A stretch of DNA of 64,000 nucleotides from Pseudomonas sp. sp1636 (GTDB lineage: Bacteria > Pseudomonadota > Gammaproteobacteria > Pseudomonadales > Pseudomonadaceae), in NCBI RefSeq assembly GCF_030376615.1, contig NZ_JARRAB010000003.1:62001-126000 (forward strand). The letters run 5' to 3'. The notes beneath the pieces were generated by a model. The model did no database searches. It worked only from the letters and a program-made list of their open reading frames with translations, and was not told where the DNA came from. The stretch's first letter is position 1. Every line of letters starts with the position of its first letter. Below, piece after piece: positions 18,162 through 26,080 of the stretch. The position numbers and the translations under genes are program-made.

Positions 18162-18791
18162 ATGAGCGGTCCCGAACGTATTACCTTGGCCATGACCGGC
18201 GCCTCGGGCGCCCAGTATGGCCTGCGCCTGCTCGACTGCCTGGTGCAGGAAGAGCGCGAGGTGCACTTCCTGATCTCCAGGGCCGCGCAGCTGGTGCTGG
18301 CCACCGAAACCGACGTCACCCTGCCGGCCAAACCCCAGGCCATGCAGGCGTTCCTGAGCGAGTACACCGGCGCCGCGCCGGGGCAGATTCGCGTCTACGG
18401 CAAGGACGACTGGATGGCCCCGGCGGCCTCCGGCTCCGCTGCGCCGAGCGCCATGGTGGTGGTGCCGTGCTCGACCGGCACCCTCTCGGCGATTGCCACC
18501 GGCGCTTGCAACAATCTGATCGAGCGCGCCGCCGATGTGCTGCTCAAGGAGCGCCGCCAGTTGATCCTGGTGCCGCGCGAGGCGCCGTTCTCCAGCATCC
18601 ACCTGGAGAACATGCTCAAACTGTCGAACCTGGGCGCGGTGATCCTGCCGGCGGCGCCGGGCTTCTATCACCAGCCGCAGAGCATCGACGACCTGATCGA
18701 TTTCGTCGTCGCGCGCATCCTCAACTGCCTGGGCGTGCCCCAGAACATGCTGCCGCGCTGGGGCGAGCAGCATCGGGGCTCGGATGAGTAA
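18162..18791 (+). CDS. ubiX: Flavin prenyltransferase UbiX
   Basis: Makes prenylated FMN, the cofactor of the UbiD decarboxylase in ubiquinone synthesis. The 209-aa flavoprotein has the N-terminal [18 protein letters not shown], a phosphate-binding [27 protein letters not shown] and [20 protein letters not shown]. It uses dimethylallyl phosphate, tying it loosely to the isoprenoid genes at 6-10 kb. It overlaps the next gene by 8 bp. Confidence 0.97.
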   Translation: MSGPERITLAMTGASGAQYGLRLLDCLVQEEREVHFLISRAAQLVLATETDVTLPAKPQAMQAFLSEYTGAAPGQIRVYGKDDWMAPAASGSAAPSAMVVVPCSTGTLSAIATGACNNLIERAADVLLKERRQLILVPREAPFSSIHLENMLKLSNLGAVILPAAPGFYHQPQSIDDLIDFVVARILNCLGVPQNMLPRWGEQHRGSDE

Positions 18792-19080
18792 CAGAATCGT
18801 GCGGGCCGCGTGCTTGCTGCTCCTACTGTCGAGCAGCGGCTGCGCCACGCTGCGCACCCTGGATGCGGCCAAGCCGGGCGCGCCGCTGATCTACGCCGGC
18901 ACCCGCCTGGATCTGTATGCGCTGAACCATGGCTGCTGCGCGCAGCAGCGTTTCGGCGCCGAGGCGCCGCGCTACCCCGGCCTCGACCTGCCCGCCAGCG
19001 CGTTGCTGGACAGCCTGTTGCTGCCGTTCTCGCTGGCCAGCGAACTGGGCCTGAACCTGGGCGTCAGCGGCGGCTTGTAG
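18784..19080 (+). CDS. YceK/YidQ-family lipoprotein
   Basis: A 98-aa predicted lipoprotein: signal peptide with lipobox SSGC (Cys near residue 21), then the family pattern of a predicted-exported domain with [34 protein letters not shown]. The family (DUF1375) is of unknown function. Translation is coupled to ubiX through an 8-bp overlap, although no functional link is known. Confidence 0.9.
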   Translation: MSNRIVRAACLLLLLSSSGCATLRTLDAAKPGAPLIYAGTRLDLYALNHGCCAQQRFGAEAPRYPGLDLPASALLDSLLLPFSLASELGLNLGVSGGL

Positions 19081-19427
19081 CTAGCCGAGTGACGGCGGCA
19101 AGGGGTGTTCTGCCGCGTGCTGTTTGGATAGGCTATGTCCCAATTATGTGTTGCATGCGCGCTCTCTTGTAGGATGGCCGCGCCTGTTCCTGACAGGCTA
19201 GCGGCATTTCCCACATCCATGTGGGTCACGCGACCCCGCGGCGAATGCAGCCCGCAGGGCTGCCTGCCCATCGTTTCGCGGTATAGCCAAAGCTCGCCCC
19301 GAGGTCGGGCCTCCTACGGATCGCAGGCAGTTCGCGCCTGGTGATACAACACCTAACGGCTACAGAGCCTTTGGATAAGGATCAAGGCCGTCTGCACGCT
19401 GGGCTGTATGGGCTGGGCGGGCGCTGT
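19081..19427. repeat. Repeat-rich intergenic region
   Basis: This 347-bp gap has no credible gene. It holds several palindromes: CCCACAT/ATGTGGG at about 19208-19223, GCAGCCC/GGGCTGC at about 19247-19263, and a REP-like element at 19291-19319 that on the - strand reads GTAGGAGGCCCGACCTCGG. It marks the left edge of the block of genes (19-35 kb) that looks more variable than the rest. Confidence 0.6.
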
Positions 19428-19799
19428 TTACCAGTGCTTCAGCCAGCGGTTCCAGCGGTACAGCGCGCGGGCGAACAGGTTGTAGCTCCAGCGTGCCAGC
19501 AGGTGCAGGCCGGGAATCTGTAGCAGTCTGCTCAACCACTGCTGGCCAGGGGTGCGCTGGAACAGTTCGGCAAAGGCGTCCACGCCGATCGCGATGCGTC
19601 CGGATTCATCCTTGAGGTAGAGGCGTTCGCGCACCTGCTCCAGCGGGGTGTCCAGTTCTGCGCTGGCGCCGGGTCGCTGATGCACGTCGATCCACTCGAC
19701 CGGGCAACTGCCGTCGGCCTGCATGCGCCGGCGCTGGCCGTCGATGCCGGCTTTGCACACTGGGCAGGCGCTGTTGTAGAAGACTTTGAGCTTGGCCAT
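19428..19799 (-). CDS. DCC-family thiol-disulfide oxidoreductase
   Basis: A 123-aa member of the DCC family (DUF393), named for a conserved Asp-Cys-Cys-type N-terminus. Here the redox motif is CPVC at residues about 12-15, after KLKVFYNSA. The C-terminus is aromatic and basic (RWSYNLFARALYRWNRWLKHW region). Start ATG 19799 (MAKLKVFY) is chosen over an upstream in-frame ATG at 19856 because it fits the family. Substrate unknown. Confidence 0.88.
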   Translation of the reverse strand: MAKLKVFYNSACPVCKAGIDGQRRRMQADGSCPVEWIDVHQRPGASAELDTPLEQVRERLYLKDESGRIAIGVDAFAELFQRTPGQQWLSRLLQIPGLHLLARWSYNLFARALYRWNRWLKHW

Positions 19800-19879
19800 G
19801 GCGGCTCTGCGTGGCTGCACTGTGCAGAGCCTGGCACATCTCGGCCCATTCGGCATGCCCCCGTGCGTCCGGCGCCCGC

Positions 19880-20746
19880 TCAGTCGGCCAGTGCACGAAC
19901 CTCGGCGACCTGCTGTTCCAGGCCATAGCGGCCTTTGCCATCGCGCACGATCTGGCCCATGGCAATCGCCGGGTCATGGGTGAAGACCAGGCGGCCGGCG
20001 CGGGCCAGCAGGTCGGCGAGCAGCGCTTCCTTCTCCTCGATCAGGCCTTCGGCAAAGCGGTCGTAGCCCATGGTGATCGGCAGGTGCACCCAGGGCGCGC
20101 CGGGGATCAGGTCGCTGGGGAAGAGCACCGGGCCGCCGGGCATGGCCACTTCCGGCAGCAGCAGCCCAGGGGTGTGGCCGTCGCTCCAGTGCAGGCGCCA
20201 GTCCGGGCCGAGCAGGGCGCAGTGCGGCTGCTCATCGAGCAGTTCCAGGCGGCCGCTGTGCTCCAGCAGTTCGAGCAGTTCCGGGATATAGGAGGCGCGG
20301 TCGCGGGCGTGCGGGTTGCAGGCGCGCTGCCATTGGCGCCGACCGGTGACGAAGCGCGCGTTGGGAAACAACAGGCGGGCCGGTCGATCCTTGGCCCAGG
20401 CGGCGAGCAGGCCGCCGGCGTGGTCGAAGTGCAGGTGGGTGAGGATGACGATGTCGATGTCGGCATCGCCCAGCCCCTGTTCGGCCAGGCTGTCGAGCAG
20501 CACATGGCGCTCTTCCTGCACGCCGAAGCGGGTTCTCAGCTGCGGGCTGAAGAAGGCGCCGATGCCGGTCTCGACCAGGATATTGCGTTCCGCTTCCTGC
20601 ACCAGCAGGGCGCGGCAGCCGAGGTCGATGCGGTTGAGTTCGTCGGGCGCCATCCAGCGTTGCCACAGGGCTTTGGGGGCGTTGCCGAACATGGCGCCGC
20701 CGTCGAGTTTCTGGCTGTTGCCGGTGAGGGTGGTCAGGGTGCGCAT
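19880..20746 (-). CDS. Metallo-beta-lactamase-fold hydrolase
   Basis: A 288-aa MBL-fold hydrolase with the zinc motif [10 protein letters not shown] (HxHxDH) near residue 106 and further ligands in [11 protein letters not shown] and FTHDP. The layout (entry lid then HLHFDH) resembles lactonase-like and quinolone-degrading members, but the substrate cannot be told. It lies 120 bp downstream of the acyl-CoA dehydrogenase on the same strand and may belong to the same metabolic block; in PAO1 an MBL-type gene near PA4200 is also next to such a dehydrogenase, as I recall. Confidence 0.9.
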   Translation of the reverse strand: MRTLTTLTGNSQKLDGGAMFGNAPKALWQRWMAPDELNRIDLGCRALLVQEAERNILVETGIGAFFSPQLRTRFGVQEERHVLLDSLAEQGLGDADIDIVILTHLHFDHAGGLLAAWAKDRPARLLFPNARFVTGRRQWQRACNPHARDRASYIPELLELLEHSGRLELLDEQPHCALLGPDWRLHWSDGHTPGLLLPEVAMPGGPVLFPSDLIPGAPWVHLPITMGYDRFAEGLIEEKEALLADLLARAGRLVFTHDPAIAMGQIVRDGKGRYGLEQQVAEVRALAD

Positions 20747-20865
20747 AGTCTTCTCGTCCGGGTGTCTGCTATCGGTGCGCAGGGTGCACCCTACGGCTTG
20801 AATAAAAAAGCGCGATGTCTGCTTGCCAGCCCACCGCGCCAACGCTCAACTGTTTCTGCGGCCTG

Positions 20866-22638
20866 TCAGAACTGTTCGGCGCTCAACCCATACAGCGCCG
20901 CGCTGCCGGCGCGGATGCTCGCCTCCAGGCTCAGGGTGCGCGGCAGCAGGCGGGCGAAGAAGAAGGCCGCAGTGGCCAGCTTGCCGCCGTAGAAGGCCTC
21001 GTCCTCGGCGCGTTTGGCCTCGGCCACCGCGGCCATGCGCGCCCACATGTAGGCATAGGCGACGTAGCCGAACAGGTGCAGGTACTCCACGGCGGCGGCG
21101 CCGACCGCGTTGGCATCGGTCTTGGCCTGCTCCAGCAGCCAGCCGCTGACGCCCTCCAGGCGCTCCAGGGCGGTGACCAGCTCGCTGGCATAGGGCGTTG
21201 CGTGCCGGTAGGCGAAGTGGCGCACTTCGGCGGCGAACTGGCGCAACGCCGCGCCGCCGCCCGCCACCACCTTGCGCCCGAGCAGGTCGAGGGCCTGGAT
21301 GCCGTTGGTGCCTTCGTAGATCTGCGCGATGCGCACGTCGCGCACCAGCTGTTCCTGGCCCCATTCGCGGATGTAGCCATGGCCGCCGAACACCTGCTGG
21401 CCATGCACGCAGCTGTCCAGGCCGCTGTCGGTGAAGAAGGCCTTGGCCAGCGGGGTGAGCAGGGCGACCAGGGCTTCGGCGGCGCTTTTCTCCTCGGCGT
21501 CGCTGCCGAACTTGGCCAGGTCGAGCTGCTGGCCGACGTAGCAGGCGAAGGCGCGGCCGCCCTCGGTCATGGCCTTCATGCTCAGCAGCATGCGGCGCAC
21601 GTCGGCGTGCACGATGATCGGGTCGGCGGCCTTGTCCGGCGCGACCTTGCCGGTGGCGGCACGGCTCTGCAGGCGCTCGCGGGCGTAGCTGGCGGCGGCC
21701 TGGTAGGAGGCTTCGGCGCAGCCGATGCCCTGGATGCCGATGGACAGACGCTCGTAGTTCATCATGGTGAACATCGCCGCCAGGCCCTGGTTGGCCTCGC
21801 CGATCAGGTAACCGCTGGCGCCGTCGAAGTTGATCACGCAGGTAGCCGAGGCCTTGATGCCCATCTTGTGTTCGATCGAGCCGCAGCTCACCGCGTTGCG
21901 CGCGCCCAGGCTGCCGTCGTGGTTGACCATGACTTTCGGCACCAGAAACAGCGAGATTCCCTTGGGCCCGGCCGGCGCCCCCGGCAGCTTGGCCAGCACC
22001 AGATGGATGATGTTCTCGGTCAGATCCTGCTCGCCGCCGGTGATGAAGATCTTGCTGCCGCTGATGCGGTAGCTGCCATCGGCCCGGGGTTCGGCCCTGG
22101 TGCGGATCAGGCCCAGGTCGGTGCCGGCGTGGGCTTCGGTCAGGCACATGGAGCCGGCCCAGCAGCCCTCATACATCGCGGGTAAATAGGTGCTTTTCAG
22201 TGCTTCGCTGGCATGCGCATCGATCGCCAGGCAGGCGCCGGAGCTCAAGGCCGAATAGAGGGCGAAGCTTGCGCCTGCGGCGTAGAGCATTTCCTCGAAC
22301 TGCACCGCGAGCATCTTGGGCATGCCCATGCCGCCGTACTCGGGGTTGCCGGACAGGCCGACCCAGCCGCCTTGGATATAGGTGGCGTAGGCCTGCTGGA
22401 AGCCGGCCGGGGTGCGCACCTCGCCGGCGAGCCACTGCGCGCCTTCCTCGTCGCCGCTGCGGTTGAGCGGGGCGATCAGGCTGCCGGTGACCTTGGCCGC
22501 CTCTTCGAGAATGGCGTCGGCGGTGTCTCTGTCCACGGTCTCGGCCAAGGCCGGCAGGCGTGCCCACAGGGCGGGGGCGTCGAAGACTTCGTGGAGGACG
22601 AAACGCAGGTCGCGCAGGGGCGCGTTGTACTCGGGCAT
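20866..22638 (-). CDS. Acyl-CoA dehydrogenase, DmdC-like with C-terminal extension
   Basis: FAD enzyme forming an enoyl-CoA from an acyl-CoA. The 590-aa protein has an N-terminal DmdC-type extension, a flavin region with MCLTEAHAGTDLG and SKIFITGGEQDL, the catalytic-glutamate region YEGTNGIQALDLLGRK near residue 435, and a C-terminal acyl-CoA dehydrogenase extension. This architecture is shared with DmdC (methylmercaptopropionyl-CoA dehydrogenase) and PA4199-like proteins. Start ATG 22638 with GAGGTG upstream. The ligase 1.5 kb upstream probably supplies the substrate. Confidence 0.92.
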   Translation of the reverse strand: MPEYNAPLRDLRFVLHEVFDAPALWARLPALAETVDRDTADAILEEAAKVTGSLIAPLNRSGDEEGAQWLAGEVRTPAGFQQAYATYIQGGWVGLSGNPEYGGMGMPKMLAVQFEEMLYAAGASFALYSALSSGACLAIDAHASEALKSTYLPAMYEGCWAGSMCLTEAHAGTDLGLIRTRAEPRADGSYRISGSKIFITGGEQDLTENIIHLVLAKLPGAPAGPKGISLFLVPKVMVNHDGSLGARNAVSCGSIEHKMGIKASATCVINFDGASGYLIGEANQGLAAMFTMMNYERLSIGIQGIGCAEASYQAAASYARERLQSRAATGKVAPDKAADPIIVHADVRRMLLSMKAMTEGGRAFACYVGQQLDLAKFGSDAEEKSAAEALVALLTPLAKAFFTDSGLDSCVHGQQVFGGHGYIREWGQEQLVRDVRIAQIYEGTNGIQALDLLGRKVVAGGGAALRQFAAEVRHFAYRHATPYASELVTALERLEGVSGWLLEQAKTDANAVGAAAVEYLHLFGYVAYAYMWARMAAVAEAKRAEDEAFYGGKLATAAFFFARLLPRTLSLEASIRAGSAALYGLSAEQF

Positions 22639-22707
22639 GGGACACCTCAATACGGAGTGCCGCAGGCGAACCTGCGGCGTGGCAGTGATGTAAAGGGTTA
22701 TAGCGGA

Positions 22708-24081
22708 TCAGTCGGCTGGCGCGATGCCGTCGGTCTTGTCCTTGACCGAGGTGAATTTCAGCAGGTGGGTGCGCTCGACCAGGATATACAGCGCGGCACC
22801 GGCGGCCAGCCCCCAACCCGCGCCGTAGACGGCCAGCACCACACCCATGGTGCCGGCGACGCCGCGTTCGGTGTTGTTGCCCAGTTGCTCGAAGCCGACC
22901 ATCAGGCAGATATAGCCGGTGAGGATCAGGGTCAGCGAGAGGGCGATTGGCAATACCGGCTGGAAGAAGCTCACCAGCGGCAGGGCGAACAGGGCGATGA
23001 AACCGGTGATCCAGAAGGTGCCGGCGCCGCTGTAGATCGAGTCCATGGCCTTGCGCCCGTACTTGTAGCGCTCGGCCATGGTCGCCGCCACGGCGGTCCA
23101 CAGCGGCCCAGCCAGGCCCGGATAGGGGGCGAAGAAGGCATGCAGGGCGTTGCGCAGGGCGGTCACCAGGTGCACGCGGTCGATGCTGTTTTCGATCACT
23201 TCGTCGGTGCGCAGTTCGTCGGCGCGCTGCATCAGCGACTGGCCGACGATGATGTCGCCGAAGGCGATGATGTAGGCGATGACCGCCGTCGGCACGGCCA
23301 GCAGGAACACGTCCAGGCCGGGAAAGCCGACGTTGAACGGCAGGTAGTTCCACATATCGGCGAAGGCCGGCGCGGTGATGCCGAAGCGCACGTCGGGCAT
23401 CTGGTATTCGCCCACGGCGATGCCGATGAAGATGGCGATCAACATACCCGGCACCATGCCGTAGTTGACGATCTTGCGCGCCAGCGGCACGCGCTCGGTA
23501 AGCCCCTTGAACGACACCGAGAACATCAGGTACAGGCAGATCAGGCTGCCCAGCACCAGGGAGATCGGCGTGTTGGCCAGGCGTCCGCCGCTGGAGATTT
23601 CGCCCATCAGCGCGGCGATGCCGGCACCGATGATGATCCCGCCTTTCATCGAGTTGGGAATGATCCTGACCAGGGCGCTGCCCAGGCGGGTGACGCCGAG
23701 CGCCAGGAAGATCGCGAACACCAGAAATTGCAGGGCGAACAGCGCCTGGATCGCCTGCGGGCCGGGCTCGAACTTGCCCAGGAACAGCAGCACCACCGGG
23801 ATGCCCGGGGTGATCCAGCCGGGCACCATGGGCACCCCGAGCAGTGCCGGCAACATAAAGCCGATGCCGCACACCACGACATAGGCCAGAGCCACGTCGT
23901 AGGGCAGGCCGAGGTATTTTTCCAGCAGCGGAATCATCGCCAGGCTGACCACGAACATGATCAGCGCCTGGAGCATTTCCGCGGTTTCCCAGCGGTAGTG
24001 GATAAACGGCAGGCGCACTCGGAAAGGCCCGAAAGACCAGCAGGGTTGCTGTTCGCCATCTTTGCGTTGGTAGAGTTGCAT
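22708..24081 (-). CDS. Predicted NCS2/SLC23-like permease
   Basis: A 457-aa membrane protein with about 12-13 hydrophobic segments. Features include FVVSLAMIPLLEKYLGLPYDVAL, GIIIGAGIAALMGEI and FGDIIVGQSLMQRADELRTDEVIENS. The overall pattern resembles nucleobase/ascorbate (NCS2) transporters, but purine-specific motifs are not obvious. Placed between an acyl-CoA ligase and an acyl-CoA dehydrogenase, it may instead import a carboxylate used by them; that is inference. GGAGG lies 7 nt before ATG 24081. The gap to the dehydrogenase is 69 bp, so they are probably co-transcribed. Confidence 0.82.
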   Translation of the reverse strand: MQLYQRKDGEQQPCWSFGPFRVRLPFIHYRWETAEMLQALIMFVVSLAMIPLLEKYLGLPYDVALAYVVVCGIGFMLPALLGVPMVPGWITPGIPVVLLFLGKFEPGPQAIQALFALQFLVFAIFLALGVTRLGSALVRIIPNSMKGGIIIGAGIAALMGEISSGGRLANTPISLVLGSLICLYLMFSVSFKGLTERVPLARKIVNYGMVPGMLIAIFIGIAVGEYQMPDVRFGITAPAFADMWNYLPFNVGFPGLDVFLLAVPTAVIAYIIAFGDIIVGQSLMQRADELRTDEVIENSIDRVHLVTALRNALHAFFAPYPGLAGPLWTAVAATMAERYKYGRKAMDSIYSGAGTFWITGFIALFALPLVSFFQPVLPIALSLTLILTGYICLMVGFEQLGNNTERGVAGTMGVVLAVYGAGWGLAAGAALYILVERTHLLKFTSVKDKTDGIAPAD

Positions 24082-24095
24082 GGGTTGCCTCCGTC

Positions 24096-24150
24096 GGCCG
24101 CGCGCATTCCGGCGCGGGCCGCTTTTTGTTGTTGGGCTTTTTGTTGTTGT
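24096..24150 (+). repeat. Hairpin plus tandem 15-bp repeat, terminator-like on the + strand
   Basis: A GC-rich hairpin (GGCC-G-CGCGC at 24096-24105 with GCGCGGGCC at 24112-24120) is followed by two 15-bp repeats of GCTTTTTGTTGTTGG (24121-24135 and 24136-24150, last base different). On the + strand this looks like an intrinsic terminator with two T-tracts, but both flanking genes are on the - strand. Confidence 0.6.
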
Positions 24151-24200
24151 GGATAGGGGGCGATGGCCGCCCGCCCTCGACGGGCGCGCGGGTCGCTCGC

Positions 24201-25835
24201 TCAGAGTGCCTTGGCCATGTCGCGCAGGACGAATTTCTGGATCTTGCCGGTGCTGGTCTTCGGCAACTGGGTGAAGACCACGGTTTTCGGCACCTTGAAG
24301 CCGGCCAGGTGTTCGCGGCAGAAGCCGACGATGGCGGCCTCGCTCGTGGCCTGCTGGTCGACCTTGAGGGTGATGAAGGCGCAGGGGGTTTCCCCCCATT
24401 TCTCATCCGGGCGCGCCACCACGGCCGCTTCCAGCACCGCCGGGTGGCGGTAGAGCACGCCCTCCACCTCGATGGTGGAGATGTTCTCGCCGCCGGAGAT
24501 GATGATGTCTTTCAGCCGATCCTTGATTTCCACATAGCCATCGGGGTGGCACACGGCCAGGTCGCCGGTGTGGAACCAGCCGCCCTCGAAGGCCTCGGCC
24601 GTGGCGCTGGGGTTTTTCAGGTAGCCCTTCATCACCGTATTGCCGCGCATAAAGATCTCGCCGATGGTCTCGCCATCGCGCGGGGTCGACTGCAGGGTTT
24701 TCGGATCGCCGACCATCAGCCCTTCCAGGGTCGGGTAGCGCACGCCCTGACGGGACTTGATCTGCGCCCGCTGTGCCAGCGGCAGCTCATCCCACGCGGC
24801 GTGCCAGGCGCACACGGTGACCGGGCCGTAGACCTCGGTGAGGCCATAGACGTGGGTGACCTTGATGCCCATCTCTTCCACCGCGCCAATCACCTTGGCC
24901 GGCGGCGCCGCGCCGGCGACCATGGCATTGACCGGGTGTTCGATGGCCGCCTTGGCCGACTCGGGCATGTTGACCAGGGCGTTGAGCACGATGGGTGCGC
25001 CGCACAGGTGGCTGACCCGATGCGCGCGGATCAGGTGGAGGATCTTCTGCGGGTCGACGCGGCGCAGGAACACGTGCACGCCGGCCAGGGCGGTGACGGT
25101 CCAGGGGTAGCACCAGCCGTTGCAGTGGAACATCGGCAGGGTCCACAGGTACACCGGGTGGTTACCCATGGCCCAGGTCATCTGGTTGCCCAGCGAGTTG
25201 AGGTAGGCGCCACGGTGGTGGTAGACCACGCCCTTGGGGTTGCCGGTGGTGCCGGAGGTGTAGTTGAGGCTGATCGCCTGCCATTCGTCCGTCGGCCATT
25301 GCCAGGCGAATTCGGGATCGCCTTCGGCCAGCAGGGCTTCGTAGTCGAGGTCGCTGACCGCCTGGCCTTCGCCGTATTCCGGGTCGTCGACATCGATCAC
25401 CAGCGGCGGGTGATCGAGCATGCCGACGGCGGCGTGAATCACGTTATGGAACTCGCGGTCGGCGATCAGCACCTTGGCTTCGCCGTGCTGCAGCATGAAG
25501 GCGATGGCCTCGGCGTCCAGGCGCACGTTGAGCGGGTTGAGCACCGCGCCGATCATCGGCACGCCGAAGTGCGCTTCGAGCATCGCCGGAATATTCGGCA
25601 GCATCAGCGCCACCGTGTCGCCCTGGCCGATGCCACGGCCGGCCAGGGCCGAGGCCAGGCGCCGGCAGCGCGCATAGGTCTCGGCCCAATCGCGACGAAT
25701 CGAGCCATGGATCACCGCCGGGTAATGCGGGTAAACGCTCGCCGTGCGCTCGAGAAAGCTCAGCGGGGAGAGGGCGATGTGGTTGACGGCGGCGGGCGCA
25801 AGGCCTTGTTCGTAGATCGACATGCGGGTACCCAT
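24201..25835 (-). CDS. Acyl-CoA ligase, DmdB-like AMP-binding enzyme
   Basis: ATP-dependent acyl-CoA synthetase of the ANL superfamily (544 aa). The P-loop is YTSGTTGNPKGV, the A5 motif YGLTEVYGP, the hinge GWFHTGDLAV...IKDRLKD and the catalytic lysine is in TSTGKIQKFVL. Sequence style is that of PA4198/DmdB-type medium or branched carboxylate ligases, not long-chain FadD. Two starts are possible, ATG 25835 and ATG 25823 (MSIYEQ), neither with a clear ribosome-binding site; the frame runs open further into the AT-rich promoter region and should not be extended. Confidence 0.92.
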   Translation of the reverse strand: MGTRMSIYEQGLAPAAVNHIALSPLSFLERTASVYPHYPAVIHGSIRRDWAETYARCRRLASALAGRGIGQGDTVALMLPNIPAMLEAHFGVPMIGAVLNPLNVRLDAEAIAFMLQHGEAKVLIADREFHNVIHAAVGMLDHPPLVIDVDDPEYGEGQAVSDLDYEALLAEGDPEFAWQWPTDEWQAISLNYTSGTTGNPKGVVYHHRGAYLNSLGNQMTWAMGNHPVYLWTLPMFHCNGWCYPWTVTALAGVHVFLRRVDPQKILHLIRAHRVSHLCGAPIVLNALVNMPESAKAAIEHPVNAMVAGAAPPAKVIGAVEEMGIKVTHVYGLTEVYGPVTVCAWHAAWDELPLAQRAQIKSRQGVRYPTLEGLMVGDPKTLQSTPRDGETIGEIFMRGNTVMKGYLKNPSATAEAFEGGWFHTGDLAVCHPDGYVEIKDRLKDIIISGGENISTIEVEGVLYRHPAVLEAAVVARPDEKWGETPCAFITLKVDQQATSEAAIVGFCREHLAGFKVPKTVVFTQLPKTSTGKIQKFVLRDMAKAL

Positions 25836-25916
25836 GGCAGATTGTTTGCTCTTGTAACGCCTGCTCGCTGGGCGAACGGACGCTTTATGTTGCAGCTGGA
25901 GGGTATTTATATATTT

Positions 25917-25968
25917 ACCTAGTAAAATATGGAAGTTAAACCATAGTTTTATAGTATATATACTAGGT
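25917..25968. promoter_or_regulatory. AT-rich imperfect palindrome in the divergent promoter region
   Basis: Outer arms ACCTAGTA (25917-25924) and TACTAGGT (25961-25968) are exact inverted repeats; inner AAATATGG (25925-25932) and CCATAGTTT (25941-25949) pair imperfectly. The surrounding 25905-25985 is very AT-rich against the GC-rich neighbours. It lies 82 bp from the ligase start and 113 bp from the sensor kinase start, a fitting place for a shared operator and two promoters. Confidence 0.55.
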
Positions 25969-26080
25969 GTGCGTATCTGGATATATGCCTTGGTCGCTTT
26001 GCATTTCGTGCGCGTTGCCCTGATGCTCGCCGCTGGTGAAAACACGCCCGCGGAATTTCCGCTGCGAGGAAACCCAATCG

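Noticed and set aside
22213-24156. 647-codon + strand open frame opposite the permease and dehydrogenase
   Set aside because: It crosses two real - strand genes and their spacer, with His/Gln-rich antisense composition.
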